DNA of 9,150 nt, from the NCBI GenBank assembly GCA_019310745.1, contig JAFDDS010000061.1:1-9150 (forward strand). The letters run 5' to 3'. The DNA is from Deltaproteobacteria bacterium (lineage in GTDB: Bacteria; Desulfobacterota; DSM-4660; Desulfatiglandales; B25-G16). This document shows, in pieces, positions 1-6,550 of this stretch. A program made the position numbers and the translations under genes. The first letter of the stretch is position 1. Every line of letters starts with the position of its first letter. Below the pieces are notes generated by a model. That model searched no databases. It saw nothing but the letters and a program-made list of their open reading frames with translations, and was not told the DNA's origin.

Positions 1-1000
1 ATTGCCCCATTATCTCACCGTATACATCTCGGGCTTTTTCCTTTTCAAAAAGTGCCTCATACGTTTTGGCCAGCAATCGAGCAATGTTTTCATCCCAACC
101 GGAAGATTCGAGGTGAGCAAGGCAGAGAGATTCCGCTTCTTGATATCTTTTGGCCTGAAAGAGCGTCTCGCCTCGAAGAAGCTGAATGGGTAACGAGTCA
201 ACTAACTCTTCCGGACAGGAAAAAAGGAGTTCTTGAGCCTGATCGAACTCCCCTGTTTCCCAAAAGATCTCACACAGGAGATTATACCCTTGTATAGAAT
301 CAGGATGCTCTTTTATGAAGCCTTCCAATAAAGCACGAGCTTCTTCATATTTTTGTAGGTTCAGATAGGCTGTGGCCAGTTCGAGAGGGATAAAAGTATG
401 TGGTGATGGCTTCTCTCCGATGGCATGGGATAATTTTGCTGCTGCAAGCTCAAAATCTCCCTGATTTAGGGCCACATAACCTGCCTTAAAGGTGTTTCCA
501 TAGCTATGATAGGCTTTTCGAATTTCTTCGGGCAATGAGCCACACAATACCGTAAAATATTCTTCCTCTGATTCTTGGTAACCAGCTTTTTCAGTATTTT
601 CCATATGCACGTCGAAATCAGGTGAATTGTTAATCTCTTCTCCCGTAAAATTATTGTGGATCTCTTGTAGCTGTTCCTCGAGTTTATATGTTAGCTCTGG
701 ATCTTCTGTCAATTCCAGAGCCAGACGAACTATCTCCTCCGCATCATCAAACATTTCAGCCCTCATTAGTTCTTCCCCTGTCTGTTTGTGTTGAAGAGCC
801 AGGGCCTCCCTGCTGTGGAGGATCTTTTCCTGAAGCCGGTTTTTAAGATCTGTGTTGTTCGGACATTTTCTTTCAAGTTTGTTGAGGGCCGTCTCATATT
901 CAATTTTTGCGTGTCCATATTTTGTGATTTCGAAAAAACTATCCCCTTTTTGCTCGTATTCTTCGGGATCTTTACCAGAAAAAAGTTTCAAAATTCCCAT
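1..1000 (-). CDS. TPR-repeat protein, C-terminus cut by window edge
   Basis: Reading the minus strand from the ATG at 1000 gives 333 codons with no stop before the window edge, so the C-terminus is missing. The start is supported by AGGGAG at 1014-1009, 8 nt upstream. The protein begins MGILKLFSGKDPEEYEQKGD and has no signal peptide or membrane segment, so a cytoplasmic location is inferred. Residues 1-115 are charged and helical (a motif like EYEQKGDSFFEITKYGHAKIE resembles a first TPR). A Glu/Asp-rich linker follows around 116-150. From about 165 onward there are tandem 34-residue TPR-like helical pairs, with typical signatures such as YLNLQKYEEARALL, FWETGEFDQAQELL and LFQAKRYQEAESLC. TPR arrays usually scaffold protein-protein contacts; the partner cannot be told from here. 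No catalytic domain is visible in the part present. Function unknown beyond TPR scaffolding. Confidence 0.85.
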   Translation of the reverse strand, partial: MGILKLFSGKDPEEYEQKGDSFFEITKYGHAKIEYETALNKLERKCPNNTDLKNRLQEKILHSREALALQHKQTGEELMRAEMFDDAEEIVRLALELTEDPELTYKLEEQLQEIHNNFTGEEINNSPDFDVHMENTEKAGYQESEEEYFTVLCGSLPEEIRKAYHSYGNTFKAGYVALNQGDFELAAAKLSHAIGEKPSPHTFIPLELATAYLNLQKYEEARALLEGFIKEHPDSIQGYNLLCEIFWETGEFDQAQELLFSCPEELVDSLPIQLLRGETLFQAKRYQEAESLCLAHLESSGWDENIARLLAKTYEALFEKEKARDVYGEIMGQ

Positions 1001-1446
1001 TAGGTCATCTCCCTCATTATTGCTAAGTCTACGTTTGAGTCTTATTCACCGCTGGCTAAAATTCTGAATAACAGCGGCTTGGATGTATAAGGTTGCTCCT
1101 CCGGGTTGCTTTTGCCTCATTACAAATATAAAACATTGGTTAATAGAAGAACAAAGAGATTTGTAAGTCAAGAAAAATTGGCCTTAAGAATTGCATCGGA
1201 ATCAATGAATTTATTGTTTTTCTTTTCCATGGTTCAATGATTTTAGAAAAAAGCTTCAATGCCGGGAATTATAATAAACTGAACATGATAACAATTCTTT
1301 TCAACCCAATTGAATATACTTGATAAAAAGACTGGTATTTGAAATTGTTACAATGTAAAGAAGAAAACGGGAACAGGATAGCACAGGTTCAACATTTTGT
1401 GGATTTTTAAGTCAAAAAGAAAAAGAATGTTAAAATAGGTGTGCAC
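1001..1446. other. AT-rich divergent intergenic region, no gene
   Basis: This stretch of about 446 bases separates the minus-strand TPR gene from the plus-strand synthetase, so it should carry both promoters. No open frame with a plausible start and coding character was seen. Visible elements are a CCGCTG/CAGCGG inverted repeat (1049-1054 and 1072-1077, 17-nt loop) in the TPR leader, a direct repeat GGTTGCT at 1091-1097 and 1104-1110, a perfect TATAAT at 1270-1275 without a fitting -35, and an 11-bp palindrome ATTGTTACAAT at 1344-1354 that contains a -10-like TACAAT. None makes a complete promoter that I would defend. No operator was recognised. Confidence 0.5.
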
Positions 1447-3637
1447 ATGAATATAGACTTATTAATAGATCAAGCAATAAAAGCGGGCAACCACACGCTG
1501 GATGAAGCAGAGTCAAAACTGGTGATAAAGGCGTATGGTGTTCCGGTTATCCGTGATGAGATGGCTTCCAACCCTGCCGAAGCAGTTAGAATCGCGCAAG
1601 AAATCGGTTTCCCGGTGGTGCTCAAGGGGGTTGGTCCAACCCTCACGCACAAAACGGAACGGGGCCTTGTGCAACTTAATCTTGCAGATGCCGATGCCGT
1701 CCGAATTGCAGCGGAAACCACTGTCTGTCAAAAAGGCCGGAAAAGAATTGCGTGGCCTTTTGGTGGCGCCTCAGATTTCAGGCAAAAGGGAGTTTGTCGC
1801 AGGCCTCCTGCAGGACGACCTGTTTGGTCCGGCGGTTATGTTCGGCATCGGCGGTATCTTCACCGAAGCGTTTTCAGATGTCGCCTTTCGCCTCGCCCCC
1901 CTGACCGAGTCGGATGCCCGTGACATGATCGATGAAATAAAAACCAGGTCGCTGCTTGGAAATTTTCGAGGTGAAAAGCCTGTTGACCTTGATCAACTTG
2001 TCCGTACCTTGATTGGGCTTTCGCATATCCCTGCCGAACATCCTGAAATTTCGGAGATTGATATTAATCCGCTTGTTGCAACCCCCGAAGGAAACCTTCT
2101 TGCAGTTGATGCGTTGGTTGTCATTCAAAAAAAAGGGGAGGTTTCAAAAGCAAAGGATTGCCTGCCGCCTGTTAAACCGCTAATTCTCGGATCGCTATTT
2201 TACCCGGACTCAATCGCTTTTATCGGCGCTTCCGGCGAATTGGGCAAGTGGGGACACCGACTTTTGATTAATACTATAAGCGGCGGATACAAAGGGGAAA
2301 TATATCCCGTAAACCCCAAGGGTGGAACCATAGCAGAAAAAAAGGTTTATAAATCTCTGGCTGAAATTTCAGGGCCGGTGGATCTGGCAGTTGTTACTAT
2401 TGCAGCAGCCTTCGTACCGGACCTGATCCCTCAGCTTAAGGCAAAAGGTGTGAAAAACATGTTGTTAATCTCTTCAGGTTTTTCCGAAACGGGTGTGGAA
2501 GGGAAAAAACTGGAGATGAATCTCGTTAAAAAGGCTGAAGAGGCGGGAATACTGATTGTGGGGCCCAACACAATGGGAATTTGCAACCCGCATATTAATT
2601 TGTACTGCATGGGAGCAACCTTTACATCAGAACCTGGCTCGACGGCGATTGTCTCCCAATCGGGAAATATGGGGGTCCAGCTTCTTTCATTTGCCGAACG
2701 ACAGGGCATTCAGGTCAGGGCTTTTTGCGGTTCGGGCAATGAGGCCATGACCACGGTAGAAGATTATTTGGATGCCTTTGAAGTCGACACCCTAACCGGG
2801 ACCGTCGTGCTCTATATTGAAAGTGTTAAAAACGGCCGTCGTTTTTTTGAAAGCGCCCGACGCGTTTCCAAAAAAAAACCGATCGTTATCCTTAAAGGGG
2901 GGCGAACAACTGCTGGAAATCGCGCCGCCGCGAGTCACACGGGATCAATGTCTTCGGATTTGCGGATTTTCAATGCGGTTTGCAAGCAAACAGGCATTGT
3001 CAGGGTTGAACAGCCTATGGATATGCTGGATCTTGCCGCAGCCTTTTCATCCTTGCCCCTGCCGAAGGGAAATCGCGCCGCGATCATGACCCTCGGCGGC
3101 GGTTGGGGAGTAATATCCGCTGATTTGTGTTCGGAATACGGGCTCGATGTGCCGGAACTATCGCCCGTGCTCCGGAAAAATCTAGACAAATTACTTCCGC
3201 CTTACTGGAGTCGCACAAACCCCGTCGATCTGGTAGGCGAAAGGGATATGTCACTGGCGTTTACCGTAATTGAGGAACTGTTAAAATGGGACGGATGCGA
3301 CGCCATCATTAATCTCGGCATAATCGGCAACCGTATCATGGCCCACCGTCTTCTCAATTCGGTTAGGGGGCATGATCCCAACTATACGAATGATTTCATT
3401 GATTCCGCCAAACAACAATATATCGAATTCGAAAAAAAATATATCAAACTCATCGTGGAATTGATGGAAAAGTATGATAAGCCCGTATTCGGCGTAAGCA
3501 TCATGACCGATGCAAATTCCAGAACCGTCAATCGGGTTGAAAACAGCAATTTTAGCAGTGTATTTTTCCAGACGCCTGAAAAGGCGGTTAAGGCATTTAA
3601 AAAGATGTACGAATACAACCGGTTCCTTAAGGGCTAA
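1447..3637 (+). pseudogene. Acyl-CoA synthetase (NDP-forming), beta-alpha fusion, interrupted by a frameshift
   Basis: This is a single-chain member of the ADP/NDP-forming acyl-CoA synthetase family (acyl-CoA + NDP + Pi <-> acid + CoA + NTP). The ATG at 1447, with weak AGGT 6 nt upstream, is preferred to the GTG at 1441. Frame 1 encodes the start of the ATP-grasp (beta) half, including THKTERG with His68, which matches the conserved beta-subunit His. Homology continues one frame over, from about KKAGKELRGLLV to the stop at 3635-3637. That part holds the rest of the ATP-grasp domain (GPAVMFGIGGIF), the CoA-binding Rossmann domain (about residues 248-345, IAFIGASG), the ligase domain (GPNTMGICNP; SQSGNMG) and the phosphohistidine loop ASHTG (His codon 2936-2938, about residue 497). 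Domain order is beta then alpha, opposite to E. coli PatZ. The reconstructed length of about 729 residues is full size. The shift is +1: one extra base between about 1711 and 1734, which includes an A5 run at 1730-1734. Everything else is intact, so a recent mutation or a base-call error are both possible. The substrate acid cannot be assigned. Confidence 0.88.
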
Positions 3638-3664
3638 AATATTATTTTAAGCCTTCTCTTTTTC
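3632..3664 (+). terminator. Hairpin terminator at the end of the synthetase gene
   Basis: GGCTAAAATA and TATTTTAAGCC form a hairpin with a one-base bulge (3632-3653). It is followed on the plus strand by the pyrimidine-rich TTCTCTTTTTC. The GC pairs sit at the base and the upper stem is A/T only. It overlaps the stop codons of both the plus-strand synthetase and the converging small minus-strand ORF. The T-rich tail exists only on the plus side, so it should act for the synthetase transcript. Confidence 0.4.
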
Positions 3665-3943
3665 ACGTTTCCTTTCCAATCTCTTGATTAATTCATGGCC
3701 GATAATTCTACCACTGGTGGCATATTCAGCATAAGCCTCCTCAATTCTGGATTTGAATGCAGGATCATTTTCAATCAGGTAATCGGCCAGGTCATCCTTG
3801 GGTATGTGATGAAGAATAGCTGCGGGTTTAATTGATAAGAACTCGCTTTTGTGAGAAGGAGCATGCCACAAATTCTCTTCAAAAAACCGTGAGTCAAGAG
3901 CAAACTTGACTCCTTGCGACCACCTGCTAAGGGGATCAGCCAA
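3647..3943 (-). CDS. Small unrecognised protein downstream of RNase D, possibly antitoxin-like remnant
   Basis: A 98-codon open frame from TTG at 3943 to TAA at 3649-3647. It overlaps the last 8 bases of the RNase D gene, so it could be translationally coupled to it. No ATG or GTG exists in frame and no good Shine-Dalgarno lies before the TTG; an AAGGAG at 3916-3911 lies inside the frame but is not followed by an in-frame start. The codons look coding. I do not recognise the family with certainty. The second half (KPAAILHHIPKDDLADYLIE, then a charged helix ending in HELIKRLERKREKEKA) has the layout of the C-terminal half of Phd/YefM-like antitoxins: a hydrophobic strand, a short linker and an acidic/basic helix. 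The first part contains KFALDSRFFEEN, reminiscent of the first strand of PIN toxins. No toxin gene is adjacent. It may be a truncated or fused remnant, or a genuine orphan gene. Confidence 0.45.
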   Translation of the reverse strand: MADPLSRWSQGVKFALDSRFFEENLWHAPSHKSEFLSIKPAAILHHIPKDDLADYLIENDPAFKSRIEEAYAEYATSGRIIGHELIKRLERKREKEKA

Positions 3944-5081
3944 TGCCTTTCAGGTGGTAGCAGATCTCGCTGCCAAATAGCCTTCTTTGCCATGCCTTTA
4001 TGGTATCGATGCCCTCCAGATCTTTCAGACTTTTGGGGTATGCAAGGGCGAGAGACTGTATCTGGGCGTTTGTGCATACAAGAGAGAGATCGATGTCCAT
4101 CTCTTTTGCTCTTCGCTCCCTCCACTCCCTAAGGACCTTTACCTTTTTTGATACCGTGTCACCGATCCGCTCTTTGGTAGTCCCGGGGAATGCAGGAAGT
4201 TCATTTTCCGGCAACTTTGTGGATTCACCTATCTTTTCCAGGATGGAACTGCCCAACATCCTTATCTGCCTGGCGCTCAATCCCTTTATACGACCAAGGT
4301 CTTTTTCGGTCATCGGCCTCCTTTCCGCGATCTCCATGATCGGTTCGTTTCCGAGGATCTTAAAGGGGGGAAGATCCCTGCGTCTGGCCGTATCATCTCT
4401 TAATTGCAAGATCGATTCAAGTACTGCCAGGCATCTGGGGTCAAGCATGCTGGCTCCCTTGAATCTCAGGAAGAGCGGATTACCGTTCGGAGGAGCAGGG
4501 CGCACCTTGCTCAGAAGTTCACATTCCTCCTCCACACAGAAAAGCCTGCCCTTGACCCTCAGTTCTTTCTCCAGTATCCGGCTGAGGGAGAGGAGGTGAC
4601 AAGTATCCTGAACCGCATAGGCACTCATGGCAGCAGGCAATGGCCTCTCTGACCAGTCCCTTTTCTGATACTTCTTCTCAACAAGCACTCCCAACCTCTC
4701 TTTAAGGAGGCGGGCAAGACTCGTTTCCCTCATCCCAAGAAACCTTGCCGCAATCTGGGTGTCAAAGAGAGAGTTCACTTCAATATCGAAATCTCTGTAC
4801 AGGGAGCGTATATCATAATCGGCCCCATGGAATACCTTTCGGATATTCGGGTCTGCAAAAACCGGAGAAAGGGGTGAGAGATCATCAAACGATAGAGGAT
4901 CCACCAGGATATCCTGCGAGGGTGTGGAGATCTGGATGAGGCAGACCTTCTCCGGATAATGGAACATGGAATCAGCCTCGAGATCCACACCTATCGACGT
5001 CTCCCTTTCAAGTCCGGCGACTATGCGGTTAAGATTAGATCGATCTTTCACCAGTAAATATGCGGATTGTTTTCTTATCAT
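3936..5081 (-). CDS. rnd: Ribonuclease D (DEDDy 3'-5' exoribonuclease with HRDC domains)
   Basis: A 381-residue cytoplasmic exonuclease that trims 3' ends of tRNA precursors and other structured RNAs (family knowledge). All catalytic motifs are visible: Exo I GVDLEADSM with Asp33 and Glu35, Exo II HGADYDIRSL with Asp90, and Exo III YAVQD with Tyr155 and Asp159, which makes it a DEDDy member. The exonuclease domain covers about 1-180. A first HRDC domain (about 205-290, RDDTARRRDLPPFKILGNE and LGRIKGLSARQI) and a second, less obvious one (about 310-381) follow. Total length is close to the 370-390 typical of RNase D. The ATG at 5081 has GGAG 5 nt upstream and lies about 12 nt from the predicted transcription start. 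The gene overlaps a small downstream ORF by 8 bases. Werner-like or oligoribonuclease relatives are excluded by the HRDC tail and the Tyr in Exo III. Confidence 0.93.
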   Translation of the reverse strand: MIRKQSAYLLVKDRSNLNRIVAGLERETSIGVDLEADSMFHYPEKVCLIQISTPSQDILVDPLSFDDLSPLSPVFADPNIRKVFHGADYDIRSLYRDFDIEVNSLFDTQIAARFLGMRETSLARLLKERLGVLVEKKYQKRDWSERPLPAAMSAYAVQDTCHLLSLSRILEKELRVKGRLFCVEEECELLSKVRPAPPNGNPLFLRFKGASMLDPRCLAVLESILQLRDDTARRRDLPPFKILGNEPIMEIAERRPMTEKDLGRIKGLSARQIRMLGSSILEKIGESTKLPENELPAFPGTTKERIGDTVSKKVKVLREWRERRAKEMDIDLSLVCTNAQIQSLALAYPKSLKDLEGIDTIKAWQRRLFGSEICYHLKGIG

Positions 5082-5099
5082 CCTGTCTCCATGGGCAGG

Positions 5100-5128
5100 A
5101 GTATATGGAATTTACCATAGTGTGTCAA
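5100..5128 (-). promoter_or_regulatory. Sigma-70 type promoter of rnd
   Basis: On the minus strand, a perfect -35 box TTGACA (5128-5123) is followed by exactly 17 bases and a -10 box TATACT (5105-5100, 5 of 6 consensus). Transcription should start near 5093. That leaves a leader of about 12 nt, just enough to hold the GGAG ribosome site (5090-5087) before the ATG at 5081. The near-consensus match suggests strong constitutive expression by the housekeeping sigma factor. Confidence 0.8.
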
Positions 5129-5291
5129 TGACATACACAGCTCAGGATGCTGCGATCTTTTTGTTTCGAGTGAATAGATGAATGTGAAAAGGAATAATAG
5201 AAAAAAAGGGTGCAGAAGAATAATCTTTGCTGATCAGTGATTTATTAATTCATGAGTAATAGTCGTGGAGGTGATTTTTTCAAGAAGAAAG

Positions 5292-5300
5292 ATCTGACCC
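5292..5300 (+). repeat. 9-bp direct repeat, left copy (ATCTGACCC)
   Basis: ATCTGACCC occurs here and again at 6040-6048 in the same orientation, 748 bases apart, bracketing the metallopeptidase gene. Read on the minus strand both are GGGTCAGAT. From memory, GGGGTCAGAT-type sequences recur in many copies in Desulfobacterota genomes, often near REP-like elements. That is recollection and not something this window proves. Confidence 0.4.
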
Positions 5301-5322
5301 GTTAACCTTTTTACTGGCTTGA

Positions 5323-5883
5323 TTAAAGACTGTATTCTTTAAGCCTTGATTTCAGGGCCCTTGCATCTCCTACGAATTTGTTAAGCTCAGCCCAGAAACT
5401 TTTACTGTGGTTCCTTTTCCTTGTGTGGACAAGCTCATGAAGGATAACGTAATCGATCAGCTCTTGCGGGAGACTGAGAAGCTTCCTATTCAGACTGATG
5501 TTGTTTCGTGCCGAGCAACTTCCCCATCTGGTCTTTTGATTTCGGATAAAGACCCGGTTGTAGGTAAAGCCATACTGTCTTGATAACTCGTTTAGGCGGT
5601 GGGTCAGCTTTTTCCTGGCCTCAGCCTTGTCTATCTCAGGCAAGTCATTTGCAATGGCAACCTGTTTTTTTTCTATCTCCTTGACTTTATCAAGGTGCTT
5701 TTTTATCCATCTCGCTTTGCTGAGGGCCATTTTTTCTGCACTTTCAAATGAAAGCCCGTAAGGAACTGCAACCCTGACCCCTGTAAAGGGCTTCAATGAG
5801 ATGTTCAAACGCCTTGCCCGTTTGCTGCGCTCAAGAAGCACGCGCCCTATGCCGTCCATTTCAATGGTTTTAAATTGAAGCAA
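5323..5883 (-). CDS. YgjP-type zinc metallopeptidase (M48 superfamily, DUF45)
   Basis: A predicted cytoplasmic zinc metalloprotease of the YgjP/DUF45 family (SprT-like fold); the cellular substrate of this family is not established. The protein shows RWGSC (119-123), the zinc-binding HELVH (149-153, His149, Glu150, His153), and a third ligand in NHSKSFW (His159). Lysine/arginine-rich helices precede them. No signal peptide or membrane segment is present. The open frame reaches an ATG at 5985 (220 residues), but that ATG has no ribosome site and the extra 34 residues do not look like the family. A TTG at 5883 has a perfect AGGAG 6 nt upstream and gives 186 residues, closer to E. coli YgjP; I chose it. 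An internal ATG at 5859 lacks a ribosome site. The gene stands alone. YgjP-like genes are often seen near restriction-modification loci, but none is present here. Confidence 0.85.
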   Translation of the reverse strand: MLQFKTIEMDGIGRVLLERSKRARRLNISLKPFTGVRVAVPYGLSFESAEKMALSKARWIKKHLDKVKEIEKKQVAIANDLPEIDKAEARKKLTHRLNELSRQYGFTYNRVFIRNQKTRWGSCSARNNISLNRKLLSLPQELIDYVILHELVHTRKRNHSKSFWAELNKFVGDARALKSRLKEYSL

Positions 5884-5889
5884 TAAAAT

Positions 5890-5894
5890 CTCCT
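5890..5894 (-). promoter_or_regulatory. Ribosome binding site that selects the TTG start of the metallopeptidase
   Basis: AGGAG on the minus strand (5894-5890) is followed by a 6-nt spacer and the in-frame TTG at 5883. No comparable site precedes the ATG at 5985 or the ATG at 5859. This is the basis for the start chosen for the metallopeptidase. Confidence 0.6.
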
Positions 5895-6039
5895 GAGAAA
5901 ATATTGAACTAACCCATAAGGGATTTATCATATTTAAAGACTCAATTACAGTATTCTTTGACCATTTAATTCGCTCTGATTCCATATTAAATTCAAGGTT
6001 CTCCCTATGGATTACTCAAATTATTTCTGATGTCAATAA

Positions 6040-6048
6040 ATCTGACCC
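6040..6048 (+). repeat. 9-bp direct repeat, right copy (ATCTGACCC)
   Basis: Second copy of the ATCTGACCC repeat, located upstream of the metallopeptidase coding region. On the minus strand it continues as GGGTCAGATTTATTGACA, so a perfect -35 hexamer TTGACA (6036-6031) sits next to the repeat. No good -10 follows at 15-18 bases, so a promoter is not called. Confidence 0.4.
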
Positions 6049-6071
6049 CTTCAGCAAGATCAATGCGGGCT

Positions 6072-6266
6072 TCAGGGAATGAGCTTTTTCACGCGCCCTA
6101 CAATGCCGCTTTCCAAACGCACCTTGATCCCATGTGGATGTGTGGCGGATTTCGTGAGAACATCCTTGACGATGCCTTCCGTAAGTTTTCCGGATCGCTG
6201 ATCCTGTTTCTGTACAACCGTAACACGCGTTCCCGGTTTGATGTCCGCCCGGACGATTCCGTTCAT
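6072..6266 (-). CDS. ywbE: YwbE family protein (DUF2196)
   Basis: A 64-residue protein with the full-length signature of the YwbE family, named after the Bacillus subtilis protein. It opens with MNGIVRADIKPGTRVTVVQK, has the conserved core DQRSGKLTEGIVKDVLTKS, then HPHGIKVRLESGIVGRV, and ends near KKLIP. The alternating strands, glycines and central HPHG motif suggest a small beta-barrel of the SH3/KOW kind; nucleic-acid binding is only inferred from that. The biochemical role of the family is not known. The ATG at 6266 has AGAGG (6279-6275) with an 8-nt spacer. It is separated by over 280 bases from the kinase gene upstream, so it is probably transcribed alone. Confidence 0.9.
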   Translation of the reverse strand: MNGIVRADIKPGTRVTVVQKQDQRSGKLTEGIVKDVLTKSATHPHGIKVRLESGIVGRVKKLIP

Positions 6267-6318
6267 TTGTATCGCCTCTAAGTTTAATTATTCAGTGCTG
6301 ATTCGGTGGTCAGCCTCA

Positions 6319-6334
6319 CTTCCGTGCCCGGAAG
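6319..6334. repeat. Perfect 6-bp GC-rich hairpin upstream of ywbE
   Basis: CTTCCG TGCC CGGAAG is a perfect inverted repeat with a 4-base loop, 53 bases upstream of the ywbE start. No T-run follows on either strand, so it is not a standard terminator. It may be an operator or a leader hairpin of ywbE. Confidence 0.35.
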
Positions 6335-6467
6335 CTGTTACTCCTCCGCCCGAACCGACCAGTGATTGTCATCGCTATGTGGCTATAGTGGGCAGAGAAA
6401 AGGGGGAAATGTCAAAAGCGTCAGCGTGAGAAGGCAAAAGATTGCGACCATTATTATTCTTAGGGAT

Positions 6468-6543
6468 AAAACCCCTTCAGTATACGTAAACTCAGAAACA
6501 CAGTAAAATCAAGTAGCTACATTACTTGGAAGCCAAAGGGGTT
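6468..6543 (-). terminator. Branched terminator-like structure behind the hybrid kinase gene
   Basis: On the minus strand, AACCCCTT (6543-6536) pairs perfectly with AAGGGGTT (6477-6470), which is followed by TTATCCC, making a short T4 tract. Nested inside is a second perfect hairpin, CAAGTA with TACTTG (6528-6523 and 6515-6510), with a 7-nt loop. The 5' arm begins only 8 bases after the kinase stop codon. The long distance between the outer arms makes it an unusual terminator; it could also be a 3' stabilising structure. Confidence 0.3.
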
Positions 6544-6550
6544 GTGAATC

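Noticed and set aside
1091..1103. Similarity of GTTGCTCCTCCG here to GTTACTCCTCCG at 6338-6349
   Set aside because: Only 11 of 12 bases match and flanks differ; on the minus strand both are just purine-rich GGAGGAG strings without a start codon.
1179..1195. Sigma-54-like TTGGCC...TTGCA on the plus strand before the synthetase
   Set aside because: The GG and GC dinucleotides are separated by 11 bases instead of the strict 10, and the -24 box is only partial.
3775..4125. 116-codon minus-strand frame inside and beyond rnd
   Set aside because: It overlaps the catalytically complete RNase D in another frame, has no recognisable motif and is a shadow frame.
4000..4599. 199-codon plus-strand frame opposite rnd
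   Set aside because: Serine/arginine/leucine-rich antisense shadow of the RNase D gene, with no motif.
5323..5342. TTAAAGA/TCTTTAA hairpin at the metallopeptidase stop
   Set aside because: A/T-only stem without a T-run on the minus strand; too weak to call a terminator.
6238..6429. 63-codon plus-strand frame across the ywbE start
   Set aside because: It overlaps the well supported ywbE start on the other strand, has no ribosome site and no recognised sequence.
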